Numbered from the stretch's first letter, positions 22,280 through 32,597 are shown. The stretch is 64,000 nucleotides of DNA from Sulfuricaulis limicola (GCF_002355735.1 NZ_AP014879.1:2108001-2172000), one strand, 5' to 3'. The notes: generated by a model from the letters alone, not told the origin. Made by a program: numbers and translations.

Positions 22280-22789
22280 TTACTCCAGCTGGTCCAGAAT
22301 CTGATCCACCTTTTCGGGGGTCAGATTCTCGTGGTAGGTTTTATCGACCATCATCATGGGCGCGCCGGTGCAGGCGCCCAGGCATTCGACTTCCTTCAGC
22401 GTGAACTTGCCGCCCGGCGTGGTCTCGCCGGGTTTCACCCCGAGTTTTTTCTGCAGGTGGCTCATGATCCGGTCGGAGCCGTTCAGCAGACAGGAAATAT
22501 TGGTGCAGACGCAGACCTTGTGGCGCCCTACGGGCTTGAGGTCGTACATGGTGTAGAACGTCGCCACTTCGTGCACCGCGATCGGCGGCATCTCGAGGTA
22601 TTGCGCCACCGCCTCGATCAGGTCCACCGACAGCCAGCCGCCGTTCTGGTCCTGGGCGATGCGCAGCGCCGCCATCACCGCGGCCTGCTTGCGGTCGGGC
22701 GGGTATTTGGCGACCCAGCGGTCGATCTCGGCGCGCGAGGCTTCCGACAGGAGACCAGTCTTGGCGGCCGGCTTGGATTGCGGCATCAT
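22280..22789 (-). CDS. nuoE: NADH-quinone oxidoreductase subunit E
   Basis: 169-residue thioredoxin-like [2Fe-2S] (N1a) subunit. The four cysteine ligands are in CTNISC and [10 protein letters not shown]. The start is the ATG-ATG pair at 22784-22789, overlapping the nuoD stop as ATGA. The longer frame running into nuoD is not real. The length matches E. coli NuoE (166). Confidence 0.96.
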   Translation of the reverse strand: MMPQSKPAAKTGLLSEASRAEIDRWVAKYPPDRKQAAVMAALRIAQDQNGGWLSVDLIEAVAQYLEMPPIAVHEVATFYTMYDLKPVGRHKVCVCTNISCLLNGSDRIMSHLQKKLGVKPGETTPGGKFTLKEVECLGACTGAPMMMVDKTYHENLTPEKVDQILDQLE

Positions 22790-24039
22790 CGGTCGATATC
22801 CCCGAAAACGATATCCAGGGTGCCGATGATCGCCACCACGTCGGCGATCATGTGGCCGCGACACATCTCGTCCATCGCCGCGAGGTGCGGGAAACCGGCG
22901 GTGCGCAGCTTCACGCGATACGGCTTGTTGGCGCCGTCCGACACCAGGTACACGCCGAACTCGCCCTTGGGGTGCTCGATGGTCGCGTACGCCTCGCCCG
23001 CCGGGATGCAGTAACCCTCGGTGAACAGCTTGAAGTGGTGGATCAGCGCTTCCATGTCTTCCTTCATTTCCTCGCGGCTCGGCGGCGCGACCTTGTGGTC
23101 GCCGGTCATCACCGGTCCGGGGTTGCGGCGCAGCCATTCCACGCACTGGCGGATGATGCGGTTCGACTGGCGCATCTCCTCGACGCGCACGAGATAACGG
23201 TCATAACAATCGCCGTTGACGCCGACCGGGATGTCGAAATCGAGGCGGTCATAGACCTCGTAGGGCTGTTTCTTGCGCAGGTCCCACTCCACGCCCGAAC
23301 CGCGCAGCATCGGGCCGGTAAAGCCGAGCTGCAGGGCGCGCTCCGGCGATACCACGCCGATGCCGACGGTGCGCTGCTTCCAGATGCGGTTGTCGGTCAG
23401 CAGGGTTTCATACTCGTCCACGTGCTTGGGGAAACGCTCGGTGAAATCCCAGATGAAGTCGAGCAGCGAGCCCTGGCGATTGGCGTTGAGCCGCTCGAGG
23501 TCGGCGGCGCTGCGAAGCTTCGACGGCTGGTATTGCGGCATGGCATCCGGCAGGTCGCGGTACACGCCGCCCGGACGGTAATAGGTGGCGTGCATGCGCG
23601 CCCCGGTCGCCGCCTCGTAGATGTCAAACAGGTCCTCGCGCTCGCGGAACGCGTACAGGAACACGGTCATGGCGCCGATATCGAGGGCGTGCACGCCGAC
23701 CCAGAATATGTGATTCAGCAGGCGCGTGATCTCGTCGAACATCACCCGGATGTACTGCGCGCGCAACGGCGGCTCGACGCCGAGGAGTTTCTCGATGGCG
23801 AGCACGTAGGGATGCTCGTTGCACATCATCGACACGTAGTCGAGGCGGTCCATGTAGCCGATGGACTGGTTGTACGGCTTGCACTCGGCCAGTTTTTCGG
23901 TGGCGCGATGCAACAGGCCGATATGCGGGTCGGCGCGCATCACCACCTCGCCGTCCAGCTCCAGCACCAGGCGCAGCACGCCGTGGGCCGCCGGATGCTG
24001 CGGTCCAAAATTCATCGTGTAATTGCGGATTTCAGCCAT
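22786..24039 (-). CDS. nuoD: NADH-quinone oxidoreductase subunit D
   Basis: The 417-residue 49-kDa-type subunit derives from the hydrogenase large subunit and forms the quinone site with NuoB. The start is ATG at 24037-24039 ([24 protein letters not shown], whose GPQHPAAHG motif holds the quinone-site His). It is a separate gene from nuoC, unlike the fused nuoCD of E. coli, which is common in non-enteric proteobacteria. Confidence 0.97.
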   Translation of the reverse strand: MAEIRNYTMNFGPQHPAAHGVLRLVLELDGEVVMRADPHIGLLHRATEKLAECKPYNQSIGYMDRLDYVSMMCNEHPYVLAIEKLLGVEPPLRAQYIRVMFDEITRLLNHIFWVGVHALDIGAMTVFLYAFREREDLFDIYEAATGARMHATYYRPGGVYRDLPDAMPQYQPSKLRSAADLERLNANRQGSLLDFIWDFTERFPKHVDEYETLLTDNRIWKQRTVGIGVVSPERALQLGFTGPMLRGSGVEWDLRKKQPYEVYDRLDFDIPVGVNGDCYDRYLVRVEEMRQSNRIIRQCVEWLRRNPGPVMTGDHKVAPPSREEMKEDMEALIHHFKLFTEGYCIPAGEAYATIEHPKGEFGVYLVSDGANKPYRVKLRTAGFPHLAAMDEMCRGHMIADVVAIIGTLDIVFGDIDR

Positions 24040-24043
24040 GATG

Positions 24044-24649
24044 CTAACCCTTGGCAAATCCTTCCTCGCGTATGACGCGAGGAACGAGAACACGCGGCTC
24101 GATGGATACCGGCTGGTAGACGACGCGCTGTTTCTCGGGATCGTAGCGCATCTCGACCTGGCCGATGAGCGGAAAGTCCTTGCGGAAGGCGTGCCCCACA
24201 AAACCGTAATCGGTGAGAATGCGGCGCAGATCCGGATGGCCCTCGAACACAATGCCGAAAAGATCGAAGGCCTCGCGCTCATACCAGTTGGCGCTGTTCC
24301 AGATGCCGGTCACGGAGGCGATCAGCGGCATTTCGTCATCCAGCCAGGCGCGCAGCCGGACCCGCCGGTTGTACTTCATTGACAACAGGTGATACACCGC
24401 GGCGAACCGCGGGCCCGATCGCGTTCCCGCCGCAGACTCGCGTCCGTACTCGAGATAGTCCACGCCGCACACATCCATCAACTGCGTGAAGGCCAGCGCG
24501 GGATCGTCGCGCAAACGCGTGCAGACCGGAATGATTTCCTCGCGCCGCACTTCCAGCGTCAGCTCGCCCAGGTACTCGCGCGCGTCCGTGATCGCCGCGC
24601 CGAACAATTCCCGGACGTGTGCGGCAAGGCCCTGATTCGAGTCAGTCAT
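24044..24649 (-). CDS. nuoC: NADH-quinone oxidoreductase subunit C
   Basis: 201-residue 30-kDa subunit of the peripheral arm. The signature [29 protein letters not shown]-type block (about residues 120-150), ending in [19 protein letters not shown], is unmistakable. It lies between nuoB (19 nt gap) and nuoD (4 nt gap). Confidence 0.97.
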   Translation of the reverse strand: MTDSNQGLAAHVRELFGAAITDAREYLGELTLEVRREEIIPVCTRLRDDPALAFTQLMDVCGVDYLEYGRESAAGTRSGPRFAAVYHLLSMKYNRRVRLRAWLDDEMPLIASVTGIWNSANWYEREAFDLFGIVFEGHPDLRRILTDYGFVGHAFRKDFPLIGQVEMRYDPEKQRVVYQPVSIEPRVLVPRVIREEGFAKG

Positions 24650-24668
24650 GATCCGGATATCTCGGTCG

Positions 24669-25145
24669 CTAGCGGGCGATGGTGTTGGTGCGGCGGATCT
24701 TGTTTTGCAGCTGGATGATGCCGTACAGCAGGGCCTCGGCCGTCGGCGGGCAGCCCGGAACGTAGACGTCCACCGGCACGATGCGGTCGCAGCCGCGCAC
24801 CACGGAATAGGAATAATGGTAATAGCCGCCGCCGTTGGCGCATGAACCCATGGAGATCACCCAGCGCGGCTCGGCCATCTGGTCATAGACCTTGCGCAGC
24901 GCCGGCGCCATCTTGTTCGTCAGTGTTCCGGCCACGATCATGACATCCGACTGCCGCGGGCTGGGCCGGAAGACGATGCCGAAGCGGTCCATGTCGTAGC
25001 GCGCGGCGGCCGCGTGCATCATTTCGATCGCACAACAGGCCAGCCCGAAAGTCATGGGCCAGAGCGAGCCGGTGCGCGCGGCGTTGATGAGCTTGTCCGC
25101 CTGCGTGGTGACCCAGCCTTTTTCGAGCACACCTTCAATACTCAC
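24669..25145 (-). CDS. nuoB: NADH-quinone oxidoreductase subunit B
   Basis: The 158-residue PSST subunit holds terminal cluster N2. Cys ligands are in [18 protein letters not shown] and [11 protein letters not shown]. The start is GTG at 25143-25145 ([10 protein letters not shown]), supported by an excellent GAGGTG ribosome-binding site 5 nt upstream; the frame extends upstream into structured spacer sequence that is not protein-like. This start leaves a 140-nt hairpin-rich gap to nuoA. Confidence 0.96.
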   Translation of the reverse strand: MSIEGVLEKGWVTTQADKLINAARTGSLWPMTFGLACCAIEMMHAAAARYDMDRFGIVFRPSPRQSDVMIVAGTLTNKMAPALRKVYDQMAEPRWVISMGSCANGGGYYHYSYSVVRGCDRIVPVDVYVPGCPPTAEALLYGIIQLQNKIRRTNTIAR

Positions 25146-25201
25146 GTTGCACCTCAATACGGCTCCTGCCCGCCGCCTCCGAAAAGCCCTGCGAGACAGA
25201 T

Positions 25202-25262
25202 GCGAATTGGTGTCGGCGGCCAGCGCCAATTCGCCGGTCGCATCCCGGCGCTTCGCGCCGGG
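25202..25262. repeat. Paired hairpins in the nuoA/nuoB spacer
   Basis: GCGAATTGG (25202-25210) pairs with CCAATTCGC (25226-25234). CCCGGCGC (25244-25251) pairs with GCGCCGGG (25255-25262) through a TTC loop. Both are perfect stems, inside a 140-nt gap of an otherwise tightly packed operon. The sequence resembles small GC-rich palindromic repeat modules rather than a promoter. Confidence 0.7.
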
Positions 25263-25285
25263 TCCCTGCTCCACGGCTCATGTCG

Positions 25286-25642
25286 CTACTCCCATTCCAG
25301 CGCCCCTTTCTTCCATTCGTAGATGAAACCAACGACCAGGATGCCGAGGAATATCATCATCGAAACAAAGCCGAACAGGCCGATTTCCTGAAGCGCCACT
25401 GCCCAGGGAAACAGGAACGCGATTTCAAGGTCGAAAATGATGAACAGGATGGCAACAAGGTAATAACGCACGTCGAACTTCATGCGCGTGTCTTCGAAGG
25501 CCTCGAAACCGCACTCGTAGGGGGAAAGTTTGGCGCTGTCCGGACGGTTCGGCCCGAGCGCCCGGCCGGCCAGAATGATGACGCCGCCCATGACCAGAGC
25601 GACGCCGATAAAAATCAGAATGGGGAGATAAGCTTGCAGCAT
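25286..25642 (-). CDS. nuoA: NADH-quinone oxidoreductase subunit A
   Basis: 118-residue membrane subunit with three helices. The family motifs are [43 protein letters not shown], containing the conserved Cys-loop and Asp/Glu-bearing helix. The start is ATG at 25640-25642 ([11 protein letters not shown]), with GGGGCCCGG upstream. It is the first gene of the nuo operon, about 60 nt downstream of a strong promoter-like sequence. Confidence 0.96.
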   Translation of the reverse strand: MLQAYLPILIFIGVALVMGGVIILAGRALGPNRPDSAKLSPYECGFEAFEDTRMKFDVRYYLVAILFIIFDLEIAFLFPWAVALQEIGLFGFVSMMIFLGILVVGFIYEWKKGALEWE

Positions 25643-25703
25643 CCGGGCCCCAGGGACTTGTCGGCGGACTTCGATCCGCTCATTGATGGTGAATGAGCCG
25701 GCG

Positions 25704-25733
25704 AGTCTAGGCTTTCGCTGCAAAGGATGTCAA
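25704..25733 (-). promoter_or_regulatory. Putative sigma70 promoter of the nuo operon
   Basis: On the minus strand a perfect TTGACA (25733-25728) is followed by an 18-bp spacer and TAGACT (25709-25704). The expected transcript start is about 55 nt before the nuoA ATG. Confidence 0.7.
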
Positions 25734-25754
25734 GCAAGCGACGGGCTTGCAAAC

Positions 25755-25794
25755 TTATACCCTTCAAAGGGTTAAAACACTTCTGGGGGTATAA
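25755..25794. promoter_or_regulatory. Alternative-pairing dyad upstream of the nuo promoter
   Basis: TTATACCC (25755-25762) is complementary to GGGTATAA (25787-25794). Part of the first arm can instead pair locally: ACCCTT (25759-25764) with AAGGGT (25767-25772). It lies between tRNA-Leu and the nuo promoter, so it could be an operator for nuo or the remnant of a terminator after tRNA-Leu. No regulator is identified. Confidence 0.4.
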
Positions 25795-25867
25795 AATGCG
25801 CCTATTGATACGGCCCGCGCAACCAGCGCGCGCAAGCAACGCGCCGTGCGCGCCAGGAAAAAATTAA

Positions 25868-25952
25868 TGGTGCCGACGGAGAGACTCGAACTCTCACGGC
25901 TTTCGCCACTACCACCTCAAGGTAGCGTGTATACCAATTTCACCACGTCGGC
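25868..25952 (-). tRNA. tRNA-Leu (GAG)
   Basis: The 85-nt minus-strand sequence folds as a type II tRNA with a long variable arm. The anticodon loop is TTGAGGT (anticodon GAG), and CCA is encoded at 25868-25870. The position just downstream of secG matches the secG-leuU order known from E. coli. Confidence 0.96.
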
Positions 25953-26014
25953 ATGCGAGAACAGATCCGGTCCAGGACGCACTTCGGCTCTGCGCCCTCT
26001 GCGGCATTACTAAA

Positions 26015-26362
26015 CTACTTCGGTACTTCGGGCGCCTTGGGCGCGGCGGGCACATCGCTGGGTGGCGCCGGCGTTTCGGTTTTCACCGGTTGCTCGATGA
26101 CCACGCTTTTGGTGACGCTGGCCGGCACCGTCTGCTGGGCGTACAACCAGGCCAAGCCCAGGTTGGAAAGGAAAAAGACCGTCCCCAGGATCGCGGTGCT
26201 GCGCGTCAGAAAATTTGCCGAACCGCGGCTGCCGAACAGCGTCTGCGAGGCGCCACTGCCGAAAGACGCGCCGATATCCGCGCCCTTGCCCTGTTGCAGC
26301 AGGATCAGACCGATCAGCGCCACGGCCGAGATGATGTCAATTACCAGTACCAGATCTCTCAT
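26015..26362 (-). CDS. secG: Protein-export membrane protein SecG
   Basis: The 115-residue auxiliary SecYEG subunit has two transmembrane helices (about residues 3-22 and 55-75) joined by a conserved LQQGKGADIGASFGSGASQTLFG segment, a clear SecG signature. The C-terminal ~35 residues are Pro/Ala-rich and periplasmic or disordered. It is 30 nt downstream of tpiA and just upstream of tRNA-Leu. Confidence 0.96.
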   Translation of the reverse strand: MRDLVLVIDIISAVALIGLILLQQGKGADIGASFGSGASQTLFGSRGSANFLTRSTAILGTVFFLSNLGLAWLYAQQTVPASVTKSVVIEQPVKTETPAPPSDVPAAPKAPEVPK

Positions 26363-26392
26363 AAATATAACCCTGTCCGTTTCGCTCCGTTA

Positions 26393-27151
26393 TCAATCGG
26401 CGGCCCGGCAAATCGTCAGGAACTCTTCCGCCTGCAACGATGCCCCGCCGATCAAACCTCCGTCGATGTCCGCCTGGGCCAGAAGTTCCTTCGCATTGCT
26501 GCCCTTCATGCTGCCGCCATAAAGAATGCGCGTGTTTTCCGCCACGGCCTTATCCCGGACCGCCAGGCGGCTGCGGATAAAACGATGCACCTCCTGCGCC
26601 TGCTGCGGCGTGGCCGTCTTGCCGGTGCCGATGGCCCAGACGGGTTCATAGGCGATCACGGCATTCCGGAAACTGGCGATTCCGTGCCTGTCCAGAACGG
26701 CATCAAGCTGGCGCGCCACTACCGCCTCGGTCTGATTCGCCTCACGCTCCTGCAGGGTCTCACCGACACATAATATAGGTATCAGGCCCGCGGCCTGGGC
26801 GGCGCCGTACTTCTCCGCCACCACGGCATCGGTTTCGCCATTCAGGGTGCGCCGCTCGGAATGACCGACAATAACATAAGTGCAGCCGTAATCCCTGAGC
26901 ATCGGGCCGGCGATTTCACCGGTATAGGCCCCGGATTTGTGCACGGACAGGTTCTGCCCGCCCCAGGCAGCCGGACTGCCGGCCAGTTTCTCGGCGGTCA
27001 GGGGAATCAGGATATACGGGGGGCACACGGCGACTTCCGCCCTGGACGCAGCGCTCACGCCTTTCCGGATGCCGTCCAGCAGGGTCGCTGACTCGCTCCG
27101 CGAGCCGTTCATTTTCCAGTTGCCCGCTACCAGCGGCCGGCGCTGCACCAT
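26393..27151 (-). CDS. tpiA: Triose-phosphate isomerase
   Basis: 252-residue TIM-barrel enzyme interconverting dihydroxyacetone phosphate and glyceraldehyde 3-phosphate. The substrate Lys is in the N-terminal GNWKMNG, the electrophilic His in VGHSERR, the catalytic Glu in AYEPVWAIGTGKTATPQQ (which includes the flexible loop), and the phosphate-binding C-terminus is GGSMKGSNA and GLIGGASL. It is upstream of secG in the same direction. Confidence 0.98.
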   Translation of the reverse strand: MVQRRPLVAGNWKMNGSRSESATLLDGIRKGVSAASRAEVAVCPPYILIPLTAEKLAGSPAAWGGQNLSVHKSGAYTGEIAGPMLRDYGCTYVIVGHSERRTLNGETDAVVAEKYGAAQAAGLIPILCVGETLQEREANQTEAVVARQLDAVLDRHGIASFRNAVIAYEPVWAIGTGKTATPQQAQEVHRFIRSRLAVRDKAVAENTRILYGGSMKGSNAKELLAQADIDGGLIGGASLQAEEFLTICRAAD

Positions 27152-27241
27152 CGGAACCTCCCCGTGTTCGTGTCAAATCTGCCGAAAAACGGGCGCGATG
27201 TTACCGATGCCGGGGGCGGATTGCAATTTTATAAGGGTTTT

Positions 27242-27382
27242 AAACCGCCAAGACGCCAAGAACGCCAAGTTTTTCTATGTTGCGGCCCAGGGTGCAACGA
27301 AAATCGTTGCACCCGTTCGGCGGCGCGAATGTTCACTGAACATTCGCGAGGACCCCGCCTCACCCTTGGCGTCTTGGCGGGT
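27242..27382. repeat. Composite inverted repeat with two nested perfect hairpins (tpiA/glmM spacer)
   Basis: Outer arms of CGCCAAG units (27245-27260 and 27365-27380) are perfect 16-nt complements; the left side has one extra unit. Inside lie two perfect 11-bp stems with 3-nt loops: 27290-27300 with 27304-27314 (loop AAA), and 27324-27334 with 27338-27348 (loop ACT). The first inner hairpin and its right flank strongly resemble the hairpin at 60976-61010. No coding potential is seen in this 237-nt gap. Confidence 0.9.
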
Positions 27383-27388
27383 AATACT

Positions 27389-28747
27389 TCAGGCCGCCGC
27401 TTCCGCGGCGCTTTTGACGGTATCGGCGAGATGCCGGCTGAGGCGCTCGACCTGCGCGGCGTTGCGCCCTTCGACCATGACGCGCACCACCGGCTCGGTG
27501 CCGGAGGCGCGCAGCACCACGCGTCCATTGTTCGCCAGCTCGCTTTCGACTTCCCTGATGGCCTGCTGCACGCGCGGTGATTCCTTGACGTCGAAACGCC
27601 GTGCCATGCGTACGTTGATCATGGTCTGCGGATAGATCTCAAGACCGCTCCGGAGATCGGCGAGGCTCTTGCCGGAACCGCACATGGCCGCCAGCACCTG
27701 CAGCGCGGCAATGATGCCGTCGCCCGTGGTAGCGCGGTCGAGACAGATGATATGGCCGGAGGTCTCTCCCCCCAGCTCCCAGCCGTGCTCGTTGAGCAGG
27801 CTCAGCACGTAACGGTCGCCGACCGCGGCGCGCTCGAAAGGCACGCCCAGCCTGCCGCAGGCATGCTCCAGTCCGAGATTGCTCATGAGCGTGCCGACCA
27901 CCCCGCCGCGCAGGCGTCCGGACTGCTTGCGGTCCGTGGCGATGATATAGAGCAGGTGGTCGCCATCCACGATGTCGCCGCGGCTGTCGACCATGATCAC
28001 CCGGTCACCGTCGCCATCCAGCGCGATCCCGAGATCGGCCTTGTGCGCCAACACGGTCTTCTTGAGAAAAATCGGAAAGGTGGCGCCGCACTCGCGGTTG
28101 ATGTTGAAACCATCCGGTTCGTTCGCGACCGCGACCACCTCGGCACCGAGCTCGCTGAAAACCAGCGGTGCCAGGTGATAGGCCGCGCCGTTGGCGCAGT
28201 CGACGACGATCTTGAGGCCCTCGAGACTCAGGCGATGCGGAAAGGTGCTCTTGCAGAACTCGATGTAGCGGCCGCCGGCATCGTCATAACGCTTGGCCTT
28301 GCCGAGCGCCGAGGGGCCGGCAGTCGTCAGCGGCTCACGCATCTTTTCCTCGATCGCCAGCTCGACTTCGTCCGGCAGCTTGGTGCCCTCGGAGGAAAAA
28401 AACTTGATGCCGTTGTCATCGAAAGGATTGTGCGAGGCGGAAATCACGATACCGGCACGGGCGCGAGCGGTGCGCGTGAGATAGGCGATGGCCGGCGTCG
28501 GCATCGGCCCGAGCAGGCGGATATCCACGCCGGCAGCGGACAATCCGGCCTCGAGCAGCGACTCCAGGAGATAGCCGGAGACACGCGTGTCCTTGCCGAT
28601 CAGAATCTTGGCGTGGTCGGCCGTGCCCTTGCCGAGCACGCAACCGGCGGCCCAGCCGAGCTTGAGCACGGTTTCCGGCGTGATCGGCTCTTCGCCCACC
28701 TTGCCGCGCACACCATCAGTACCGAAAAAATGACGTTTCATGTTCAT
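27389..28747 (-). CDS. glmM: Phosphoglucosamine mutase
   Basis: The 452-residue enzyme converts glucosamine-6-phosphate to glucosamine-1-phosphate for UDP-GlcNAc synthesis. The phosphorylated Ser is in [19 protein letters not shown]. The metal loop is [13 protein letters not shown], the sugar loop is GGETSGHI, and the C-terminal phosphate loop is VRASGTEP-like ([15 protein letters not shown]). It begins [15 protein letters not shown]; the second Met is an equally likely start. It is downstream of folP, as in E. coli. Confidence 0.98.
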   Translation of the reverse strand: MNMKRHFFGTDGVRGKVGEEPITPETVLKLGWAAGCVLGKGTADHAKILIGKDTRVSGYLLESLLEAGLSAAGVDIRLLGPMPTPAIAYLTRTARARAGIVISASHNPFDDNGIKFFSSEGTKLPDEVELAIEEKMREPLTTAGPSALGKAKRYDDAGGRYIEFCKSTFPHRLSLEGLKIVVDCANGAAYHLAPLVFSELGAEVVAVANEPDGFNINRECGATFPIFLKKTVLAHKADLGIALDGDGDRVIMVDSRGDIVDGDHLLYIIATDRKQSGRLRGGVVGTLMSNLGLEHACGRLGVPFERAAVGDRYVLSLLNEHGWELGGETSGHIICLDRATTGDGIIAALQVLAAMCGSGKSLADLRSGLEIYPQTMINVRMARRFDVKESPRVQQAIREVESELANNGRVVLRASGTEPVVRVMVEGRNAAQVERLSRHLADTVKSAAEAAA

Positions 28748-28751
28748 GACT

Positions 28752-29594
28752 TTATCTCTCGCTGCTCTCCGGATACACCGCCGACCACATGCGCAGCGCC
28801 TCGACAGTCGGGCCGACGTCGTGCACCCGCACGATGCGGGCGCCCTGCTGCACCGCCATCACCGCGAGCGTCACGCTCGCGTGCAGCCGCTGCGCCACCG
28901 GCAGGCCCAGCGCCTTGCCGATGATGGATTTGCGTGACAGGCCAACCAGCACCGGCGTGCCCAGGTTTTGCAGTTTTTTCAGGTCTCGCAGTAATTCTAT
29001 ATTATGTTCCAGCGTCTTGCCGAAACCGAAGCCGGGATCAACGATCAGCCGTGACGCCGGAATACCCGCGTTGACGCAGGCATCCAGCCGTTGTTTCAGG
29101 AAATCCCGGACCTCGCCCACGACATCGGCATAGCGCGGGTCGTCCTGCATGGTGCGCGGCTCGCCGCGCATGTGCATCAGGCAGACCGGGACGTTCAGTT
29201 CCGCCGCCGCCATCAAGGCTCCCTCTGCCCGCAGCGCCCGCACGTCATTGATGAATCCCGCGCCGGTGGCCACCGCCGCGCGCATGACCTCCGGCTTGGA
29301 AGTATCGATGGAAATTGGCAGGGGTACCCGCACATGCAGGGCCTCCACCACGGGAAGCACGCGGTCCATTTCTTCCTGTGCCGATACCGATCGCGCGCCG
29401 GGACGGGTGGATTCGCCGCCGATATCGATGATGTCGGCGCCCTCCTGCGCCATCCGCAGCGCCTGAGTGATCGCATTTTCGGGGGACAAAAAAACACCCC
29501 CGTCCGAAAAGGAGTCGGGGGTGACGTTCAGGATTCCCATGACCGCGGGACGCCGCAGATCCAGCGGCCGCCCGGCGCAATCCAGGATTGTCAT
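28752..29594 (-). CDS. folP: Dihydropteroate synthase
   Basis: The 280-residue TIM-barrel enzyme of folate synthesis condenses pterin diphosphate with p-aminobenzoate. Pterin-binding signatures are [15 protein letters not shown] near residues 19-33 and [15 protein letters not shown] near residues 54-68. Further motifs are SIDTSKPEV and [12 protein letters not shown]. It sits between ftsH (6 nt gap) and glmM (4 nt gap), the standard ftsH-folP-glmM cluster. Confidence 0.98.
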   Translation of the reverse strand: MTILDCAGRPLDLRRPAVMGILNVTPDSFSDGGVFLSPENAITQALRMAQEGADIIDIGGESTRPGARSVSAQEEMDRVLPVVEALHVRVPLPISIDTSKPEVMRAAVATGAGFINDVRALRAEGALMAAAELNVPVCLMHMRGEPRTMQDDPRYADVVGEVRDFLKQRLDACVNAGIPASRLIVDPGFGFGKTLEHNIELLRDLKKLQNLGTPVLVGLSRKSIIGKALGLPVAQRLHASVTLAVMAVQQGARIVRVHDVGPTVEALRMWSAVYPESSER

Positions 29595-29600
29595 TTCAGC

Positions 29601-31508
29601 TCAGTGTTCACCCGCGGGTGAGTCAAGGCGCGGCTTCACGGCCTTGCCGCTCGGCTTCTTCGGGCTGCCGGCATCGCCCTTGGGCGAACCGCTCGTGCCC
29701 GCCGGCGGGCGCGGTTCCCTGCCCATCATGATGTCCTCGATCTGGTCGGCCTCGAGCGTTTCCCATTCGAGCAGGGCCCGGGCCATCCTTTCGACCTTCT
29801 CGTGGTTTTCCTCAATGATGGCGCGCGCCTTGGCATATTGCTCGTCGATGATGCGGCGAATCTCCCGGTCCACCACCTCGGCCACGGCATTGCTCATGTT
29901 CTTGTGCGTCATGACGTCGCGCCCCAGGAACACCTCGCTCTGGTTGTCGCCGTAGACGCGCGTGCCCAGCACGTCGGACATGCCCCAGCGCATGACCATG
30001 TTGCGCGCGAGATCGGTGGCGCGCTCGAAGTCATTGGCCGCGCCGGTGGTCATCTGGTGCATGAAAACTTCCTCGGCGATGCGCCCACCCATCAGCACCG
30101 CGATGGTCGAGAGCAGGCTCTCGCGGTCGTGGCTGTAGCGGTCTTCGGTCGGCAGTTGCATGGTCACACCCAACGCGCGACCGCGCGGGATGATGGTCAC
30201 CTTGTGCACCGGATCGGTGTTCGGCAGCGACTTCGCCACCACCGCATGGCCGGATTCATGATAGGCCGTGTTCATGCGTTCCTTTTCCGGCATGACGATG
30301 GAGCGGCGCTCCGCACCCATGATGACCTTGTCCTTGGCTTTCTCGAAATCCTGCATGTCCACGAGACGCTTGTTGGCGCGCGCGGCGAACAGCGCCGCCT
30401 CGTTCACCAGGTTGGCCAGATCCGCGCCGGAGAAACCGGGCGTGCCGCGGGCGATGATATTGGCATCCACGTCGTCCGACACCGGAACCTTGCGCATGTG
30501 CACCTTGAGGATCTGCTCGCGCCCGCGGATGTCAGGCAGCGGCACGTACACCTGGCGGTCGAAACGGCCCGGGCGCAGCAGCGCCGGGTCGAGCACGTCC
30601 GGACGGTTGGTCGCGGCGATGACGATCACGCCTTCCGTGCCTTCGAAACCGTCCATCTCGACCAGCAGCTGGTTCAGGGTTTGTTCGCGCTCGTCATGAC
30701 CACCGCCGAGGCCGGCGCCACGCTGGCGCCCCACGGCGTCGATTTCATCGATGAAGATGATGCAGGGCGCGTGCTTCTTGGCCTGCTCGAACATGTCGCG
30801 CACGCGCGAGGCCCCGACGCCGACGAACATCTCGACGAAATCGGAACCGGAAATCGAAAAGAACGGCACTTTAGCCTCGCCGGCGATGGCCTTGGCGAGC
30901 AGCGTCTTGCCGGTGCCGGGCGAGCCGGTCATGAGCACGCCCTTGGGAATGCGGCCGCCGAGCTTCTGGAACTTCGAGGGGTCGCGCAGGAATTCCACCA
31001 GCTCGCCCACCTCTTCCTTGGCCTCTTCCACGCCGGCTACGTCGTCAAACGTGATCTTGTTCTGTTCCTCGGAGAGCATGCGCGCCTTGCTCTTGCCGAA
31101 ACTCATGGCGCCGCGGCCACCCATGCCACCCTGCATCTGGCGCATGAAGAACACCCATACGCCCACCAGCAGCAGCAGCGGGAACCAGTTGATGAAAATG
31201 GTCAGCAGCAGCGACTGCTCTTCCTGCGGCTTGCCTTCGAACAGGACCTTGTGGTCGATCAGGTCGTTGAAGACCTGTTGATCGCCAGGATTGTAGGTGG
31301 TGAAGTTCTCACCGCTCTTCATTTTGCCCGTGATTTCGCGCCCCTGGATCGTGACCCGGTCAACCTCGTCGCCGCGCACCTTCTGGATGAAGGTCGAGTA
31401 TTCCATGGGCCGCGCCGCCGGTTGGCGGTTGCCGAAATTATTGAACACCGACATCAGCACGATGGCGATGACGAGCCATAACAGGAGATTCTTGGTGAGA
31501 TTGTTCAA
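29601..31508 (-). CDS. ftsH: ATP-dependent zinc metalloprotease FtsH
   Basis: The 635-residue membrane AAA+ protease degrades misfolded membrane proteins and regulators such as LpxC and sigma32. It has an N-terminal helix (about 4-22), a periplasmic domain, a second helix (about 100-120), an AAA module with Walker A GSPGTGKT, Walker [38 protein letters not shown], and the zinc site HESGH. The start is TTG (complement of 31506-31508), with AGAGGT at proper spacing, one of the rarer start codons here. The C-terminal ~30 residues are Pro/Gly/Lys-rich. Confidence 0.97.
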   Translation of the reverse strand: MNNLTKNLLLWLVIAIVLMSVFNNFGNRQPAARPMEYSTFIQKVRGDEVDRVTIQGREITGKMKSGENFTTYNPGDQQVFNDLIDHKVLFEGKPQEEQSLLLTIFINWFPLLLLVGVWVFFMRQMQGGMGGRGAMSFGKSKARMLSEEQNKITFDDVAGVEEAKEEVGELVEFLRDPSKFQKLGGRIPKGVLMTGSPGTGKTLLAKAIAGEAKVPFFSISGSDFVEMFVGVGASRVRDMFEQAKKHAPCIIFIDEIDAVGRQRGAGLGGGHDEREQTLNQLLVEMDGFEGTEGVIVIAATNRPDVLDPALLRPGRFDRQVYVPLPDIRGREQILKVHMRKVPVSDDVDANIIARGTPGFSGADLANLVNEAALFAARANKRLVDMQDFEKAKDKVIMGAERRSIVMPEKERMNTAYHESGHAVVAKSLPNTDPVHKVTIIPRGRALGVTMQLPTEDRYSHDRESLLSTIAVLMGGRIAEEVFMHQMTTGAANDFERATDLARNMVMRWGMSDVLGTRVYGDNQSEVFLGRDVMTHKNMSNAVAEVVDREIRRIIDEQYAKARAIIEENHEKVERMARALLEWETLEADQIEDIMMGREPRPPAGTSGSPKGDAGSPKKPSGKAVKPRLDSPAGEH

Positions 31509-31602
31509 GTATTACCTCTTAATCAAGTAACGGCGGATTCCGGCGCCCGTCATCCACTATCCGCATTTTCCTATGATGTACGCGGGCACACAACGATTTT
31601 GA

Positions 31603-32226
31603 TCAGATACCCTTAAACCCCTTACCCAGAAGATAAATTTCCTTGCTCTCCGCGCGCGACGCCGGCGGTTTGCGCGCGACAAGCTTCTCGAAGCGGCGGC
31701 GCAACTGCGCGTGGAACTCGTTAAACCCGGCGCCCTGAAAGGTCTTGATCAGCAGCGAACCGCCCGGCTTCAGCGATTTGTCGGCGAAATCCAGCGCAAG
31801 TTCCGCCAGGTTCATGCTGCGCGCCTGGTCCACGGAGGCCACTCCTGTCATATTGGGGGCCATGTCGGAGATTACAAGATCCACCGGTTTGCCTCCCAAA
31901 TGACCTATTAAGGAGTCTAGCACCCGCTGTTCGGTGAAATCCCCTTCGATGAATTCGACGCCGACCATCGGCTCCATCGGCAGGATGTCCAGTGCCAGCA
32001 CCCGTCCGGACTCGCCCACGCGGCTTTGGGCGTACTGCGACCAGCCTCCCGGCGCGGCGCCCAGATCCACCACGGTCATGCCCGGGCGCAACAGATGGTC
32101 GCGGCGGTCAATTTCCTCGAGCTTGTATATGGCGCGCGAGCGGGCGCCCTCCTGGCGCGCGCGCTTGACGTATTTGTCCCTGGCGTTACGCGCGAGCCAG
32201 CGCTGACTGCTTTTGGTGCGGGACAT
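31603..32226 (-). CDS. rlmE: 23S rRNA (uridine(2552)-2'-O)-methyltransferase RlmE
   Basis: 207-residue SAM-dependent methyltransferase (FtsJ/RrmJ) for the A-loop of 23S rRNA. The SAM motif is VVDLGAAPGGWSQYA. The catalytic K-D-K-E tetrad is represented by YKLEEID, SDMAPNMTG, LIKTFQG and SKEIYLL. It is upstream of ftsH, as in most Gammaproteobacteria, and divergent from yhbY with a 66-nt shared promoter region. Confidence 0.97.
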   Translation of the reverse strand: MSRTKSSQRWLARNARDKYVKRARQEGARSRAIYKLEEIDRRDHLLRPGMTVVDLGAAPGGWSQYAQSRVGESGRVLALDILPMEPMVGVEFIEGDFTEQRVLDSLIGHLGGKPVDLVISDMAPNMTGVASVDQARSMNLAELALDFADKSLKPGGSLLIKTFQGAGFNEFHAQLRRRFEKLVARKPPASRAESKEIYLLGKGFKGI

Positions 32227-32292
32227 GGGGAATGGAACGAGGCTGCGGTATGATGCGTCGATTCATCAAAAGGTAATCGGGCTTCATTATAT

Positions 32293-32586
32293 ATGGCTTT
32301 GAGCGCGAAACAGCGGAAACAGCTGAAGGCACTGGCGCATCACCGCAAACCGGTGGTGCAGGTGGGAAATGCCGGTGTCACGGCGCCGGTGGTCCGGGAA
32401 ATAACCCTGGCGCTCGAGGCCCATGAGCTGCTCAAGATACGTCTGCCGGGCGTGGAGCGCGACGCGCGGCACGCGCTGCTGCAACAAGTCTGCGAAGCAA
32501 CCGGGGCCGAGGCGGTTCAGGAAATCGGCCGGATAGCGGTGATTTACCGCCGCGCGAAAAAACCGCGCCTGAAACTTCCGGAATAG
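32293..32586 (+). CDS. yhbY: CRS1/YhbY-domain ribosome assembly RNA-binding protein
   Basis: 97-residue single CRM-domain protein associated with pre-50S ribosomes. The family motif KQLKALAHHRKPVVQVGNAGVTAPVVREI begins near residue 10, and GRIAVIYRRAKKP is the C-terminal block. It is divergent from rlmE and convergent with greA, the conserved context of yhbY. The ribosome-binding site is weak. Confidence 0.95.
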   Translation: MALSAKQRKQLKALAHHRKPVVQVGNAGVTAPVVREITLALEAHELLKIRLPGVERDARHALLQQVCEATGAEAVQEIGRIAVIYRRAKKPRLKLPE

Positions 32587-32597
32587 AAAAACACGGA

